A model generated the notes under the pieces. That model did no database searches. It saw only the letters and a program-made list of their open reading frames with translations, and was not told the DNA's origin. Positions 1 through 13,400 of a stretch of 64,000 nucleotides of DNA are shown here, piece by piece (position 1 is the stretch's first letter; the number at the start of each line of letters is the position of its first letter). Position numbers and translations under genes: made by a program. This DNA is from Hydractinia symbiolongicarpus (Eukaryota; Cnidaria; Hydrozoa; Anthoathecata; Hydractiniidae): the NCBI RefSeq assembly GCF_029227915.1, contig NC_079886.1:19754501-19818500 (forward strand), given 5' to 3'.

Positions 1-2236
1 GACCAACTCGGCATAAAAAGATTGTAATATTGTGATCTACAACAAAAAAAGCATGTTGTTCCATAAGTATTACTGCAACTCCTTAATTTCCTGAATTTTC
101 TTGACTCCAATTATTGACCTTTTTAAATTCTACATTTTGCACTAAAGCCGTCGTAATCAATTTTTGGTTTGTTGTTTCCTGACTCGTTGTTTTGTTGCAG
201 AGTCGGTCGGTCAGCAGATTAATTTTTTTACTTTTTCGTCAGACAATAAAAAAAATTTACTGTCTACTCTTGTTTTCTCATGAGCCTGTTGTTTTGATTC
301 TTCACCTGCTTAGCCATTTAGCTATATTTTTATTTAACTATACTCACACTTTATGGAAAAATACTTTGAGTCGGTAATAACTGTGTTTGGGTCGAAAATA
401 CTGGGAAAATAAAAACATGTTGAAAAATCCCGACCTAAACTTTGGCGAGAGATTGCAAGAATCGGTCGGAAAACAGCAAACAAAATTTTTTTTAAGGACG
501 GCCTTGCCTTAAATTACTCAGTAAAAATCATTGTGAAGTCCTTGAGAACATTTCTGATATTTATTTTTCTTGTATGGTGACCACTCTTTTTATAGAGTCA
601 AATTTGAAGAGATTTGAAAACTTTTGATCAAAACACTCAAGCTATGTTGAGATGACGGTACTTTCATTAAAAAAAATTGAGCAGGGGCGGCGCCGCTAGG
701 GAGGCTGGGATGGGCTTCAGCCTCCCCCCTCCCCTTCCCACTTTTTGCTCAGTAATAATTTTTTATTTTCTGCCAATAAGTGTCTCTATCACGGCAGGAA
801 AATTGATGTTATCCAACCAGAGAACCTGGAGAATATCTCACTAAATATAGCCGTTTTACGTGTTTTAGGACTCTAAAAATGCGTTGGCTGGACCCCAGCT
901 GTTTCGGTAACTCGCTTCGCTGGTTGATTGTTAGTAAAATCTCAAAATTTAAGAGTTTTAAGGTGCCCTTGCCAATAATATAAAAAATGGAAATATTTCA
1001 ATTGACCAGTTGAACATAAATTTTTTTGTCACAATCGTTTTGATTTATTTACAAATTTAGGAAGAGAAAAAACTAGCACTGCATATTATACGCACTGGCT
1101 AACTATTATTACGAGTTTAGCCTTGCATAACGCTCTAATTGTTACTTCTAGTATGGACTGACACCTCTAACAAAGAAAAAGTAATTTTGAAATAAATTTT
1201 GTGTTTTTCTAAATTGCTGAGTTCCTTTAGGGTTCCAAGACATAAAGTTAGTGCTTTACTGCAACCAAAAAAATGTTTGTAGGCTTTTCAGATGTGAAAT
1301 TTTGAGTTTTGTATAAAACAAAGATCTCGCCTGAAAGCCACCATGGTTTTTGCAGCCTTAGTGAACAACCTTGTGTCAACAAGAAGTCTGACATTAGTAA
1401 TGGCAAGTTAGGCCAAAAACTCTTTTTTGTAACTGCTGGTTAAGCACAGAATAACGATTTTAGTTTGCACAACAAACTAATAACAAACTTTGACTGCTTT
1501 TTGTTGAAAGACACAGAAACGTTTCAAAGACACCAGAACATTTTCCAAGGATGGTGGTAACGAAACTTGTTTTCCTTGATGTGTCAGTATTGTTCTTACA
1601 CAAAATCAAAGTAGTCACGCTAAAAATCCTCTATATATAGGCTCTGTAAGCTACACAAATATTTAAAAAAGTTTGTGACATTTTTGCATGTGAATCTAGC
1701 GGGACCTTGCGAAGTAAAAACTGCATTATTGGAAAATATACTAAAATTGAGTGACTTTAAGTACACTATTCAGGATTCCTGCTTATAAGCTTTAAGTATC
1801 ATCAAAATCTTCAGTGGTGCAGATTATTTTGTTCAACTGATTTACACCTTAACTTTACTAACATCAAAAGGTTGTAAATAAATATATTTGAACCAATATA
1901 AAGATTATTTTGCGCTAGCGTTTAGTTTAATGCTTTCTAAAAGGTACTAGGCTAAATAATGCCATATTTTTCCAATAAATTACCCCTACATAATGAATAA
2001 CATTGACTGATTTGCTGTTCTATATTTTCTGACAGAAGCTTGTGCTTAATGAGTAACAACACTGAAAATTAAAAGAAGAAGAAAAGCAATTCAAAATTCC
2101 ATGATTTCCATGTTTGCTGTGAACACTGTTTTGCATACCTCTCCAGAAAACCATGTAGAATGGAAAGACTATAATTTACAAAAGATCAAGGTCAAAATTT
2201 CATGACAATAAAAACACAGTCCAAGTTCAGCATTAC
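1..2236. other. no gene recognised; downstream side of translin
   Basis: I find no exon in this stretch that continues the translin gene ending at 2237, although the gene must continue in this direction. Open frames here are short and unlike known proteins. The stretch holds a short GC-rich hairpin at about 691-719 (GGGAGGCTG paired with CAGCCTCCC) and AT-rich sequence that looks intronic. It is probably one long translin intron plus repeat debris. Confidence 0.5.
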
Positions 2237-2743
2237 CTGTAATATTGTCCAGCTGGTACTTTTTCCCCAAGCAATGCAAGATGTTGAATAACATCAGGAA
2301 GTTTCCCACGAACATTCTGACAAACTAAAATAATATCTGAAAAAAAAGATATATATTCTATAATATATACAACAAGGCAAAAAATTGGTTTTAGAGAAAC
2401 TTAATGCTCAACTTTAAGGCGACTGAGAATAGACTAAAACACACTCACTATCCTTGCTGGCATTATGATGGACGGTTTGAATGATTGCTAACATTTCCCT
2501 AGCTTTTTGTTCCAATTCACGAACAATAGTTTTAATTTCCTATTGAGAGAAAAGATATTATCATAGCAACGACAAGTATATGTATTGGCTACATCCATGT
2601 TTTTACATAAGTTTTTTTTATCACCAACCCCTGCCAATCATCAGTATCGAAATCAAAAAAGTACTACTTACCTCCCTAATCTGTTGCTCTTTGTCGAAAA
2701 ATTCTTGAAAAGATGAAAACATGTTTAGTGTTTTACTAGCCAT
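2237..2743 (-). CDS. TSN: translin, first three coding exons (partial)
   Basis: Translin is an RNA/ssDNA-binding protein that forms an octameric barrel and, with TRAX, the C3PO endoribonuclease. Three exons join in frame on the minus strand: 2672-2743 (24 codons from ATG; donor GAG|GTAAG), 2449-2539 (acceptor ATAG, donor GTGAGT) and 2237-2336 (acceptor TTCAG, donor AG|GTAATG). They encode about 87 residues. The first exon reads SSFQEFFDKEQQIREE, the second contains ELEQKAREMLAIIQTVHH, and the third ends PAGQYYR. Each lines up with the conserved N-terminal helices of animal translin, which is about 230 residues long. The rest (the HEHWRF region onward) was not found between 1 and 2236, so the gene probably runs off the left edge. 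Family assignment is from recognition of these blocks. Confidence 0.93.
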
Positions 2744-2998
2744 TATATCAACTGTTTATAAAAACCTAAAATAATAACACAGTCCTCTCGCTAAAAACAC
2801 TCTACTTTTATTCATAGAATTTCACAATAATTTTTTTATTTTTTATAGTTTTCATGTGAAACATGAGTTTAAATAACTAGTGTTTTCTTGTAAGAAATGC
2901 ACAGAATCTCTAAATGTTCACTGATTATCACTTTGTATATTGCCTGTAAGTAGCCAAGAGAACATAGCGTCATTAATATCTTACAAAAAAAGTGTCTG

Positions 2999-2999
2999 G

Positions 3000-3067
<68 letters not shown>
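2999..3067. repeat. (AATC)n tetranucleotide microsatellite
   Basis: About 17 uninterrupted copies of CAAT/AATC lie just upstream of the translin start. A shorter run of the same motif sits near 4650. Confidence 0.95.
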
Positions 3068-3070
<3 letters not shown>

Positions 3071-3895
3071 TACATCTCAGTGTTCCATGAACAATATCAA
3101 ACTTACGTAGTACATGCTATGCACAGCTTAAAGTTCTTGAACAGGGTTAACTTCCCAATTCCCCGACTTTTCCCAAATGAAAAGGTGAAAATAAATGTGT
3201 GTGTGCAGTAATCCCCCTCCCGTCCCCTCTCCCCCCCCTCCTCCCTGGATCTCTTAAATATTTATGTTTCGATAACAAAATTTTACCAAACAAATAAATA
3301 AAAACTGTACTTCAACCTTGGTACTTTCGTTTTTCTTTGTTACAAAGAAAAATTACACTGACAAATCCTTTAAAAAAGGTATACATTAACTGAAATACAA
3401 CGTACCAATGACAACTACAACAACAAAAAGTTAGAATACTATGAAAAACACAAATATAACACTAGTTAATAATAAAGCTCAAAATAAAAAAAAAATGTAA
3501 AAAACTTTGCAAACAAAAATATGGTCAAAACTTTGCTATAAATGAAAAAAAAGCTATGAACTATATATATAAATATAAATTACTGCATTAATTACAAAAT
3601 TATACATTATGTTAAAAAATTTACAGACAACAGACATCAAAAACATGTTTTTATCAAAAACACTGCTTATAAAAAATGACAGACTCAAGATAAACATTGT
3701 GCATTCAGCTTTTTAAAAGAACATTTTAAACTTGTAGTTTAAATAAAACTGGAACTATTAAGAAGATTATGTTAAATAAATATTTATGTACAAGCAGTAG
3801 AAAAACTCCATCACAAAAATGAAGGAGAATATATATCATCTATCAACTTAATATATATCATATATCAACTTAATGGTATAATAATTCGTTTATCA
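3068..3895. other. intergenic, AT-rich, no gene seen
   Basis: This lies between the translin 5' end and the 3' end of the synaptotagmin-like gene. It contains a C-rich tract at about 3212-3245 and long A/T runs. The part nearest 3895 is expected to be 3' UTR of the minus-strand gene. No open frame looks coding. Confidence 0.5.
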
Positions 3896-6800
3896 TCAAC
3901 TTGGTCTAAATATAAATGCTGTAAAATCTTGATTGCTTTTGACAATTTCTTTAGACAGTTCAATTTGGCAGCCGTCTAAAAATCCCTCACTAATTATATC
4001 CATCAACTTAAATACCACTTCTCCATCAACTTTCAAGCGAGAAAATGGATCATAACGTAGTAAAAATATCAACAAATACGAGCTGCGTAGTTCAACAAAA
4101 TCAAGTCGAAATTCTACTTGCTTTTTTAAAACGGCTCTTGCAGGCCTCCTGTAGCCAGGGTTACGGTAAGTTCTAAATCTGTACGCTGAAACTTGGATGT
4201 CAACATATGATTCAGAAGAATTTAATTTACTTCTAAGTTTTCCATCCAGATGCTTTATAATGACTTTTAAAACAGACCTGTAAGAGAAATGCAAGATGCA
4301 AGATAATATTCATTGTAGAGTGACATTCTAGGATATGCCATTATTGGACATGGCTTACTTTCTCTAGGGACTTGTAACAGGAGATTGTTGGTGTGCATAT
4401 CAAGGTAAAGGAAATAAATAATATTAAAAGTAAAAGTTTTTAGGCTTATAAGACATAAAGGTTTACATTTTAAATACATGTTTTTATTTGCTTTATAGCA
4501 AATATATATAACAAACATGAAATTGTGTTTCGAACAACAGAGTCAGATGTTTATATAGATTGGCCTATAATGTGTATTATGTAAGGCATTCAATTTGATA
4601 TGCAACATCTTAACATCAAGAAAGAATATCAAAATTATAGATGTCATGCAATGAATCAATCAATCAATTAAGCAGTTATTAAATATTTTTAGAGTGTGAA
4701 TGGGCTAGCAACCAAAAGATGCTATTAAAAGGTGAATATTGAAGTTTTAAGACAACAACAAATGAGTTAAGCTGTTAAATGCGAGACATTGTCAATAGTG
4801 TCTTTAGGTCTAAGACAGGAAACAAGAAAAACATACTTGATAATTTTTACACATTCTTGGTTCTTCATTTAGGAACAAAATTCTCACGTGACAGAAACTT
4901 TATCGAGTATTTAAAAAATTGATACTTTACTTGTGAAGATTAGAAAATATAATTATGAATAGCAAGCTTTTCACATACCTTTGTACATAAAAACCGAAAC
5001 TACTTCTTTCCCTTTTTTGATTGTTTTTTACGTTATAGTTCAAGGAAGTACTTTTTAAGAGTGGATATTCTTACAACAAGAGATGCTTATTTGCTTAACA
5101 TAGATGCTTGGGAGAAATGTCTTACTAATTTTAAAAATAACTGCATATGCATAAATTTAAGCTAATTCCGACTATAAAAACATTTAAAAGTTAATTATTT
5201 ACTATCTCGAAAAATATAAAGTTTGTTTTGGATGTTCAACGTCAAGTCAACCTCCTTCCTTTCATATATAACAAAACGAGGTTTCTTATGGAGTCTTTAA
5301 AGAGTTGGTTTGAAATTCTTTACAGCTCTGAAGGCTGGAGGATATTTTTAAAAGTGCAAATAGGAGATCACAAAATGATAGAGATGGCAATACGAGAAAT
5401 AATGGGAAGGACAGCTCACAGCTTCTTTTTTCATATTACTATTTCCACAAATTTGAACCTTAACCAAAATGTGGACAAAAATATGAACAACAAGAGAATT
5501 AGCTATACAATTGTAATTTGCCAACGTGTTTTAAAATGTAGAAGCTATATATGTGACATCAATTATTTGTAGATGCTTAGAATACTAAAATAAAAAGGCC
5601 AGACTAAAACAATCAGCCCAACTTTCTAATGAGAACACTCCTTAAACATCTTAAAGGAAATACGAGGTATAAAATGATGTTGGACTTACATTATGGAGCT
5701 TAAAAAGTTGGATAAAAGTCTTTTTAAATTTTTTAAAAAGCTCCATGCGTTCTTAAAAGATATTAACATTTAAAGGGTTTCAGATTTAATTATGCTGCAT
5801 AAACAATGTTATATTTAAGCAATACAAAAAAATTATGATGTCATATTTAAAGTAATAGCAAACTTTGACATTTTCTGTCATCAGTAATTTCAGACCTGTT
5901 AAGGGATATGCATTCAAACTTTATCAATGCATAGATATTATGAAGGCGAGTTGATTAACATAAAAATTTTTCGCCAAAATGACACTTCTTTGCTTTGTCC
6001 CAGGCCTCTTGATTTTTTGCTGATGACCCCATAACTTAGGATCTACATGTCGGTTTGCAATAAAAATTTGTAAGTAAACATATGAGGCATATACACGTTC
6101 CAGTTAGGGTGACTCAAAATTCAAACCAGGAGAATTAAAGCATAACGTACCTATTTTTATCATACTGCAACAACAATTTTAGGTGGGGCCTGTTTTTAAG
6201 TGACTGGTGCTTTGGTAAAATCGGCTTTAGGTCTAAACTGTTATTTGATCCAGCAAGTTCCTACAAGTGAAATTTGGCAATGCTATAGTTATAACAGATA
6301 TTTTTATTTGACTACATGAAAAGACACATCAAAGAGTTACCAGTAATAGAAAGATATTCTGATATAATAGAATACAAGCACAACCATCTTCCTCAGCTGA
6401 TGAAATTCTGTCAAAAAATATATTAAAAACCTATTTTTATGTATCAAATTTCAACTTAATTTTAATTTACAATGCGATTATGGCAAATCAAATTTGAATA
6501 ATTAAATTGGTATCACTGCCTTAAACTTAAAAGTCAAAACAGTTGTATTTTTTAATTTTAAAATAATTCCAGTGTATTCTTTTTGATGATGTAAAAGAAG
6601 ATGTAAAAAAAGATGTAAAAATAAATTAAATTAAAAGGTAAAAAGTAAAAATAAAAAAGATTGTCAGAGCATAGAAACCAAAACATAAACAAACCTTGAC
6701 ATCAGGCTGGACTTGAGTCACATCAACTTCTTGTTTTCCATTGATACCATCAAGTAAATCAACACTTCGACAATCAACCACGTCATTGTTTAAAAAGTCT

Positions 6801-7016
6801 TTATGTTCAGAAAAACTTGAAAGGTCGGTACTTTCTTTAGAACCAGATACTGTTGACAAAAGTTCTTGTTGTTCGTACAAGTCCAATTCCTCAGTCGATT
6901 TTACATGAAGCCTGTAGATCTTGTACAAAATCAGAAATAGCAGTGAGATGATGACAACGAGAACCGTGATGATAATGGCAAAATAATATTTCATTTTCCT
7001 CCACAGTAAAATGTCT
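3896..7016 (-). CDS. synaptotagmin-like protein with one N-terminal TM and a degenerate C2 domain
   Basis: The first coding exon is 6695-7016 (acceptor TTTTAG, ATG at 6994, donor AAG|GTTTGT). It gives exactly 100 codons: a hydrophobic segment at residues 3-25, a basic stop-transfer (YKIYRLHVK), then an acidic Ser-rich linker. The last exon is 3896-4277 (acceptor CTTACAG, stop TGA) and encodes a C2-like fold with SVLKVIIKHLDG and, near its end, YDPFSRLKVDGEVVFKL, which matches the loop-3/strand-7 block of synaptotagmin C2 domains. A middle exon probably ends at 4979 (donor AG|GTATGTG); its last residues, SSFGFYVQR, join in phase to SVLKV as the first C2 strand. At least one exon remains unresolved, because the phase leaving the first exon does not fit directly. 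Several positions that bind Ca2+ in synaptotagmins carry R, K or E, so calcium binding is doubtful. It is likely a type I-like membrane-anchored trafficking protein; its relation to a particular Syt number is unknown. Confidence 0.6.
5825..6065 (+). repeat. dispersed repeat, copy 1
   Basis: The segment from GACATTTTCTGTCATCAGTA through CCAAAATGACACTT and the CAGGCCTC...CATAACTT end recurs, inverted and diverged, at about 39885-40090. It lies in an intron of the synaptotagmin-like gene. No coding capacity was seen, and the family is not recognised. Confidence 0.75.
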
Positions 7017-8930
7017 CTAAAAAAAGTAAAGCTCATAATTTTTTTTTGTGCAGCAAGGAATAACATAGGATTTCTTCAAAAATCTTTTAATACCAAGAAA
7101 TCTTCTCAGATTGTAAAAAAATTTGCATACTGAACTAAGATGAAAAAAAAGGATCAAAAAGAAAAGAAAAGGATGTAAGGTTTATGGGATGTTATTGATG
7201 ATAGCTGCATACACAGAACGATAATTATTGTTTACATTGTATACATCAGATACAAAATAGATAAACTTTATATAGTTGTGGCACTTTAATGTTCACACAT
7301 GTGCATTTTTATTTTATTTTATTTATTGTTGATTGCTCAATGTGATAAATAATATTTTAAGAACATATCCACTGCCATGTGTATTTAGAATATTGATTTC
7401 ACTTTGCAGACAATATAGCCAAGTACAGAATAAGAAATTTGTGGAGCTAAAATAATGTTATCAACGTTTTGGCTTGATTAAAAACTTTGGGTGCACACAT
7501 AATCAAACATCTATAGAATTATACCCCCTTTCGTTAGCATATGCTTCTTAGATATAAATCACAGTTCCGTAACATGTTTATCAAATTTTAAACAAAACTT
7601 TTTTTCATTGTTAAAATCTTTACGTCAATTAAGCTAAAAGTTTTAAGGCATAAAAACATACATAATAAAACCAAAATACAATATTTTGTGTACATACCTT
7701 TATTAGAATTATAGCTCCAAATCATGTCAGGCAAACTTCATCAGTGTTCAATATTTTTTTAAAAGGTTTCATTATATTTAATCTATAAAAAGAAAGGATA
7801 AAATTAACACTTGGAATAGCTCAAATGATTTCATTGTGCTCTTTTTTCTACTATTCAATAACAAATATGTAAATAAACAGCTCATAATCTTACTTAATCT
7901 CAAAAAATGTTTACTTAAAATTAAAACATTAATTCAATAACAAAAGCCTCGGAGAGTTGATAAGAAGAATAATTACAACACATAATTGCCAACTTGTACT
8001 GTCTTATTTAAGTAAACTTGATTGACAAGAATGTGTAATTCAATGGCATCCTGTCTTAAATAAAATGGGAAGTAATTAGTGCAATACAAGGAAGCCTACT
8101 AAAGTTTTACAAAACAAAAACATTGGGGTTTATATATATTTAGAAGCAGCTTTTTTTATTCGATATAAACATGCAACGTTTTTAAAGTCAACATTTTTTA
8201 GAAGACAAAGAAACGAAGCACAACAACTTGATACTTATTGAATCAGGAGACTGGTAATCCTATATATTACAAAAGATCTATTACAATAAAACAATTTTAT
8301 ATAAGCTAAAAATTTTCACCCACACAGTGACCCCAATTAATTTCAAAGAATTGAAGTCTTGAATTCAAAATTGTGGAAAAAGCACTAAAAACATAAATTA
8401 TTTCTATTTTTAGGAGAGAAGGTAAATATTTTTAGGAAGAAATGACTACAAATTAAGCCATTCCAATCAAAATAACTGAATGGCTATCCTGTATAAATAT
8501 TAGAATAATAATTATTATTATAAATAAAAAAATACATGACAAGATACACAATTCTAGCACATTTTAGAAGAAATAGATATTTTTGGTCTAAATTATAGGT
8601 TGAAATTTTAGATACTTATGCAAGGTTTGCTCAAATATTTATTTCCCGAAAAATGTACCTATTAGAAATCGTTAATCTCAGCCTACCTACCTCTGCGTTC
8701 AAATGACATTTTTGTCAATTTGTCATTTTATTTACTATGCACGGCCTCTTTTTACCATTTTATGTTTGTTGTGGTACTACAAATATAAAATACAACTGAG
8801 TGGGATGAGATTTAAAGGTTGCTTGACTAATTTAAGAATGAAAGGAAGGAAAGAAAAAAGGAAGTAATGTTGATTTATGAGATAAACAAACATGTAGAGA
8901 TACCTCTCTAGCTTTTTTAGGGAGTTATAA
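7017..8930. other. non-coding, 5' side of the synaptotagmin-like gene
   Basis: The coding exon at 7016 starts at a splice acceptor, so at least one 5' non-coding exon should lie in this stretch. I cannot place it. The rest is AT-rich with scattered homopolymers and no coding-like frames. Confidence 0.4.
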
Positions 8931-8934
8931 ACTA

Positions 8935-10240
8935 GATTCTATCAGATAGCCCGCACCTTTGTATAACCAGCATAAAATTTCAATCAATGTGTTTTACTAA
9001 CCCGCACCTTTGCATAACCCGCATCATGTTAAGAAAAAAATTCAGCGTATTTTTACTTACCCTAATCATTTTATAAACATGTGCGTGTGTTCTGTTTTTT
9101 CATGCTGGAGACAGGTGGGGTACGTTTAAACTTGTGAACCCCAAACATGGGAATCGAGTGTCTGAGCTAGCGAGTCTCTTAGTGTTAACTTCCTTGTCTC
9201 TGATTGCCGAAATAATAATGAATTAAAATTAATTTGACAAGTTGATCTTTTGCTAATGCCGACAGTACTAAATCAGACAATGCTGTTTTCTTTTTATTTG
9301 TAGACATTAGTTTCAGCCAATAATAACTCTTGCTTCCTTCGATTAAACAAACAAACAAACAAACAAAAAACCATTCTATCAGATTATAAACCTAAAGTAA
9401 AATCTCTGTTTTTTAGGTATATTTAAGTTTTTTTGGCATAAAAATAAACAACATAATAATTATCACGGATTGTCTGTAACAGCGATGTTTGGAACGTTCT
9501 TTTTTAAGGTTTATAGAATTTTGTTATCTATTTAGATCTCAGCAATCACAGTGTGCATATTAAAATGAATGGCGGCAATGAGGAGGAGATAGTTGTGTGT
9601 GTCTTATTAATTGTATTTTTATTTATTTTTGATATTTTCAGTGGCCACCTGTTGCTCGAAGGTAGCGAAGATAAAAAAAGATAATTATTGTCTATACTTA
9701 AATTTTAATATTTTTCAAAATTTTTAACAGGAATTAATAATGAAGTCCTGGGCACTAAGTTGTGAAATACGTGTCAATTAAACCTAAAAATGATACCTGC
9801 TATATTGCTCTATTACCAAAAGCAAATTATTTTAATGTGCTAATGTGAATGCAAAGATATAAATAGATTAGAATTATATTCAACACAAAAGAAAAATGAT
9901 CTCCAGAATTGTGTTTCAGAGAGAGCTCGTAATATTAGCAATGGCAAGCAATAGAAAGTTAAAGAAAGCAATTTCACTGTGTAAAAAAAAAATTAAATCA
10001 CATAGTTGAAGTAAGATTACGTAGATATAGGCTCGCGCATGCAGTTATATTAATGTACGCATTGTATCCCATTGGTACTATTTTCTTCATTGAATGTATA
10101 AACTTCAAATTTCGCAATAAATGACAGAAAATATAAAACTTATCACATAACCCGCACCACAATATTACCCGCACCAACGGTGGAACTCATAAAAATCAAC
10201 TTATAACACGTGGGTTAGATACCGGAAAATACGGTAGTAG
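8935..10240. mobile_element. DNA-transposon remnant with CCCGCACC-rich ends
   Basis: Both ends are rich in the motif CCCGCACC (8948-9030 and 10148-10182). The right end closes with TACCGGAAAATACGGTA, a palindromic terminus type seen in animal DNA transposons. The left terminus is not clear. The interior has no transposase-like frame, so this is a decayed or non-autonomous copy. Superfamily not assigned. Confidence 0.4.
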
Positions 10241-10457
10241 TTATAAAATGTCTATAGGGAGACAAATGTTGTAAACTGTTTAAGAAGCGTAGTAAGAGGA
10301 CAGTATTTGAACTGGTAATGTATTGTACAAGTTCAATAGGAATTGATAAATAGAACGGAAGGAAAGAGTATGACATGTAAATCACGTATAGAAGTCCTTT
10401 TATTATTATTTTTTACATTGTTTGGTAATCATATCATGAGATAAGTTTATATGTTTC

Positions 10458-13400
10458 ATGTTTTTTACGATTTTCTTTTCTTTAATACATCATTCTCGGC
10501 TTAACGTCCGTTTTCCATGCTTCCAATCTGATCAAGACTGTGTTAGATCTAAACTCAACTTCCTCTGTATCAAGTCTGTCCTTATAACCTCCTGCCAAGT
10601 CTTTCTCGGTCTGCCTCTGGGCTTTGCCCCAAAAACTATCAAGTCTCTACACTTTCTTACCCAATTATCCTCCTCCATTCTTTTCAAGTGCCCCAGCCAG
10701 TTCAATCTTCTTATCTGGATAACATCTTTAATTCTACGGAGACTTAGCCTGCTTCTTAGCTCATCTGAACTCTTTCTGTCTCTCAGACTGGCGTTACACA
10801 TCCACCTAACCATTCTCATATCATTCCTTTCTAAACGATCAAGATCTTCCTGCTTCACTGCCCATGTCTCACTACCGTACAACATAACACTTCTTACACA
10901 GGCCTCATACAACCTACCTTTTACCTCAATTGACAGGACTCTGCTAGTCAACAAAGGAAGTAACTTTCTGAACTTTTTCCAAGCAGAACCTATCCTGCAA
11001 GTAACACTTCTACCAATACCCCCTTCACTGCCCAACATATCACCTAAGTAACAGAAGTTCTCAACTATCTCTAACGAGCCACTGTTGTACATCATTAAAG
11101 CTGGAAATACTTCATTCTCTATAATCTCACCTTTGCAACGCTTGCATACAAACTGTATGTCAGCTCTTAACCTTCCACTAATACTACTGCACTTCTTAAG
11201 TACCCAATGCTTGCAAGTCTGACAAAAAATTGAGTTACTACCGACCCCTTTCCTGCAAACTCCACAAGGCCACTTTCCAACTACAAGGTCACACTTGGCT
11301 GCAATGCTACTAATCATGACTTTAGACTTTGCTGTGCTTACCTTTAGCCCTTTCTCTTCTAGTCCTTTCTTCCACTTCTCAAACTTTTTAACTAATTCTT
11401 CCATCGACTCTGCTATGAGAACCAAATCATCTGCATACAATAGCTCCCATGGACAACCTGTTCTGAACTCCATCGACAGCGCTTCTAAGACTAGAATAAA
11501 CAACAAAAGACTAAGTACAGAACCCTGATGTACACCAACACTTACACTAAATTCATCACTAAGTGAATCGTTAATCCTGACACAACTTCTAGCATTGCTG
11601 TACATAGACTGTACCATCGTAACTAGCCACTCATCCACACCTAATTTTCTCATAGCCCACCAAATAACTTTACGTGGCACTCTATCAAAAGCTTTCTCTA
11701 AATCTACAAAGGCAAAATAGAGATTCTTTCTCTTTCCTAAATACTTTTCCTGAAGCTGTCTGAGCAAAAATATTGCATCTGTAGTGCCACGCCCTGGAAC
11801 AAAACCAAATTGCATCTTATCTATATTAATTCGTTCTCTAAGTAACTTATCAATCACTCTTTCAATAACTTTCATTACTTGATCAACCAACTTCAAACCT
11901 CTATAGTTACCCCTTTCTAATGCATCACCCTTGCCCTTGAAACAATTCACTATTACACTCGACTGCCACTCACTCGGAATAGCACCATTCTTTATAATCT
12001 GGTTAGCAAGACTTGTAATAAGCTCAACTCCAATATATCCAGATGCTTTTACCATCTCTGCAACAATACCTGATACTCCTGCAGCCTTGCCAATCTTCAA
12101 TTTCCTAATAGCCTCCACTACCCATTCTGTCTTGATCTGCATAGCTGGCCCTTCTACAACATCATTAGCAGACAAATTATCCTCGTCCCAATCAAACTCA
12201 GTGTTAAGCAACCTTTGATAATGATTCTTCCAAGCTACCCTTTTCTCCTCCTCTGTGCTAGCCAAAACACCTTCATCATTACGTGTACACTTCTCACCTA
12301 CAACATCTTGATTAGTCTTCTTCATTTGCTTTGCTATCTTGAATACCTCATTGCGCTGGTCTTCCCTTCTTAACACATCTGCAAATCTGATTCTCTCTGC
12401 TTCTGATTTTGCCTTATACACTGCTGTACGAGCGCGACGCTTAGCTTCTAAATAAATATTTTTACTACCACCTGACTTCCACTCTTTCCAAAGTTTCCTC
12501 TTTTCCTTTATACACTGGTCAACCTCATTATTCCACCACCAGGTCTGTCTATGTCTAGCTGGTCCTTTCGTCCACCCACAGGTATCATCAGAAGCTTCTA
12601 GAAGAAAATTCTTCAAAGTAGTCCAAGTACTTTCAACATTGTCACTATCACATTGACTATTGTAGGCTAACTGCTGAACTTTTGCACTAAATTGTCTTGC
12701 TACAATCTCTTCCTTCAGCTTCCAGACTTTTCGACGGGGCCTGTACTTTTCCTTGGCTTCTTTAACACTCTTCAAGATAATATCACAAACCAGCAACCTA
12801 TGCTGGGAAACACACTCTTCCCCCGATATAACTTTCACGTCCTTCACCACTTTCTTGTCTGACTTTCTAACCAGGAAGTAATCTATCTGTGTCTTACAAC
12901 CACCTGACTCATATGTTATCAGCCTACTCTGTCTCTTACTGAATGATGTGTTGCAAACCACCATGTCCGTTGCCATTCCAAACTCAAGCAATCTCTCCCC
13001 TTCCTTATTTCTGCTCCCAAATCCATAGCCTCCATGCACACCTCTATAACCTTCAGATGACTTCCCAACATGACAATTAAAGTCGCCGCCCACCATGACA
13101 AGTTCAGTGTCTCCAAACTTTGATGTGACTGCTATTAACTCATCATAAAACTTATCTTTATCTTCCTCACTGAGTCCACACTGTGGAGCATAAACTGACA
13201 GAAAAGTGACAATCCTATTACATATTAAAAACTTTATCACTATAATATGACTATTAACGCGCATAACATCTATTACTTTTTCTACCCACTTCTCTGCAAC
13301 AAATATGCCAACTCCTCCATATCCATCACTATTACCAATCCAAAAAAGCTTATACCTTGCCCTCCTACCTTCCACAAATCTCACTGAAGCTCCTCTCCAC

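Noticed and set aside
5228-5572. 114-codon open frame
   Set aside because: No family resemblance, no ATG at its start (TTG), no splice or promoter context; it lies in an intron of the minus-strand gene.
11295-12218. plus-strand open frames inside the LINE
   Set aside because: Antisense shadows of the intact minus-strand ORF.
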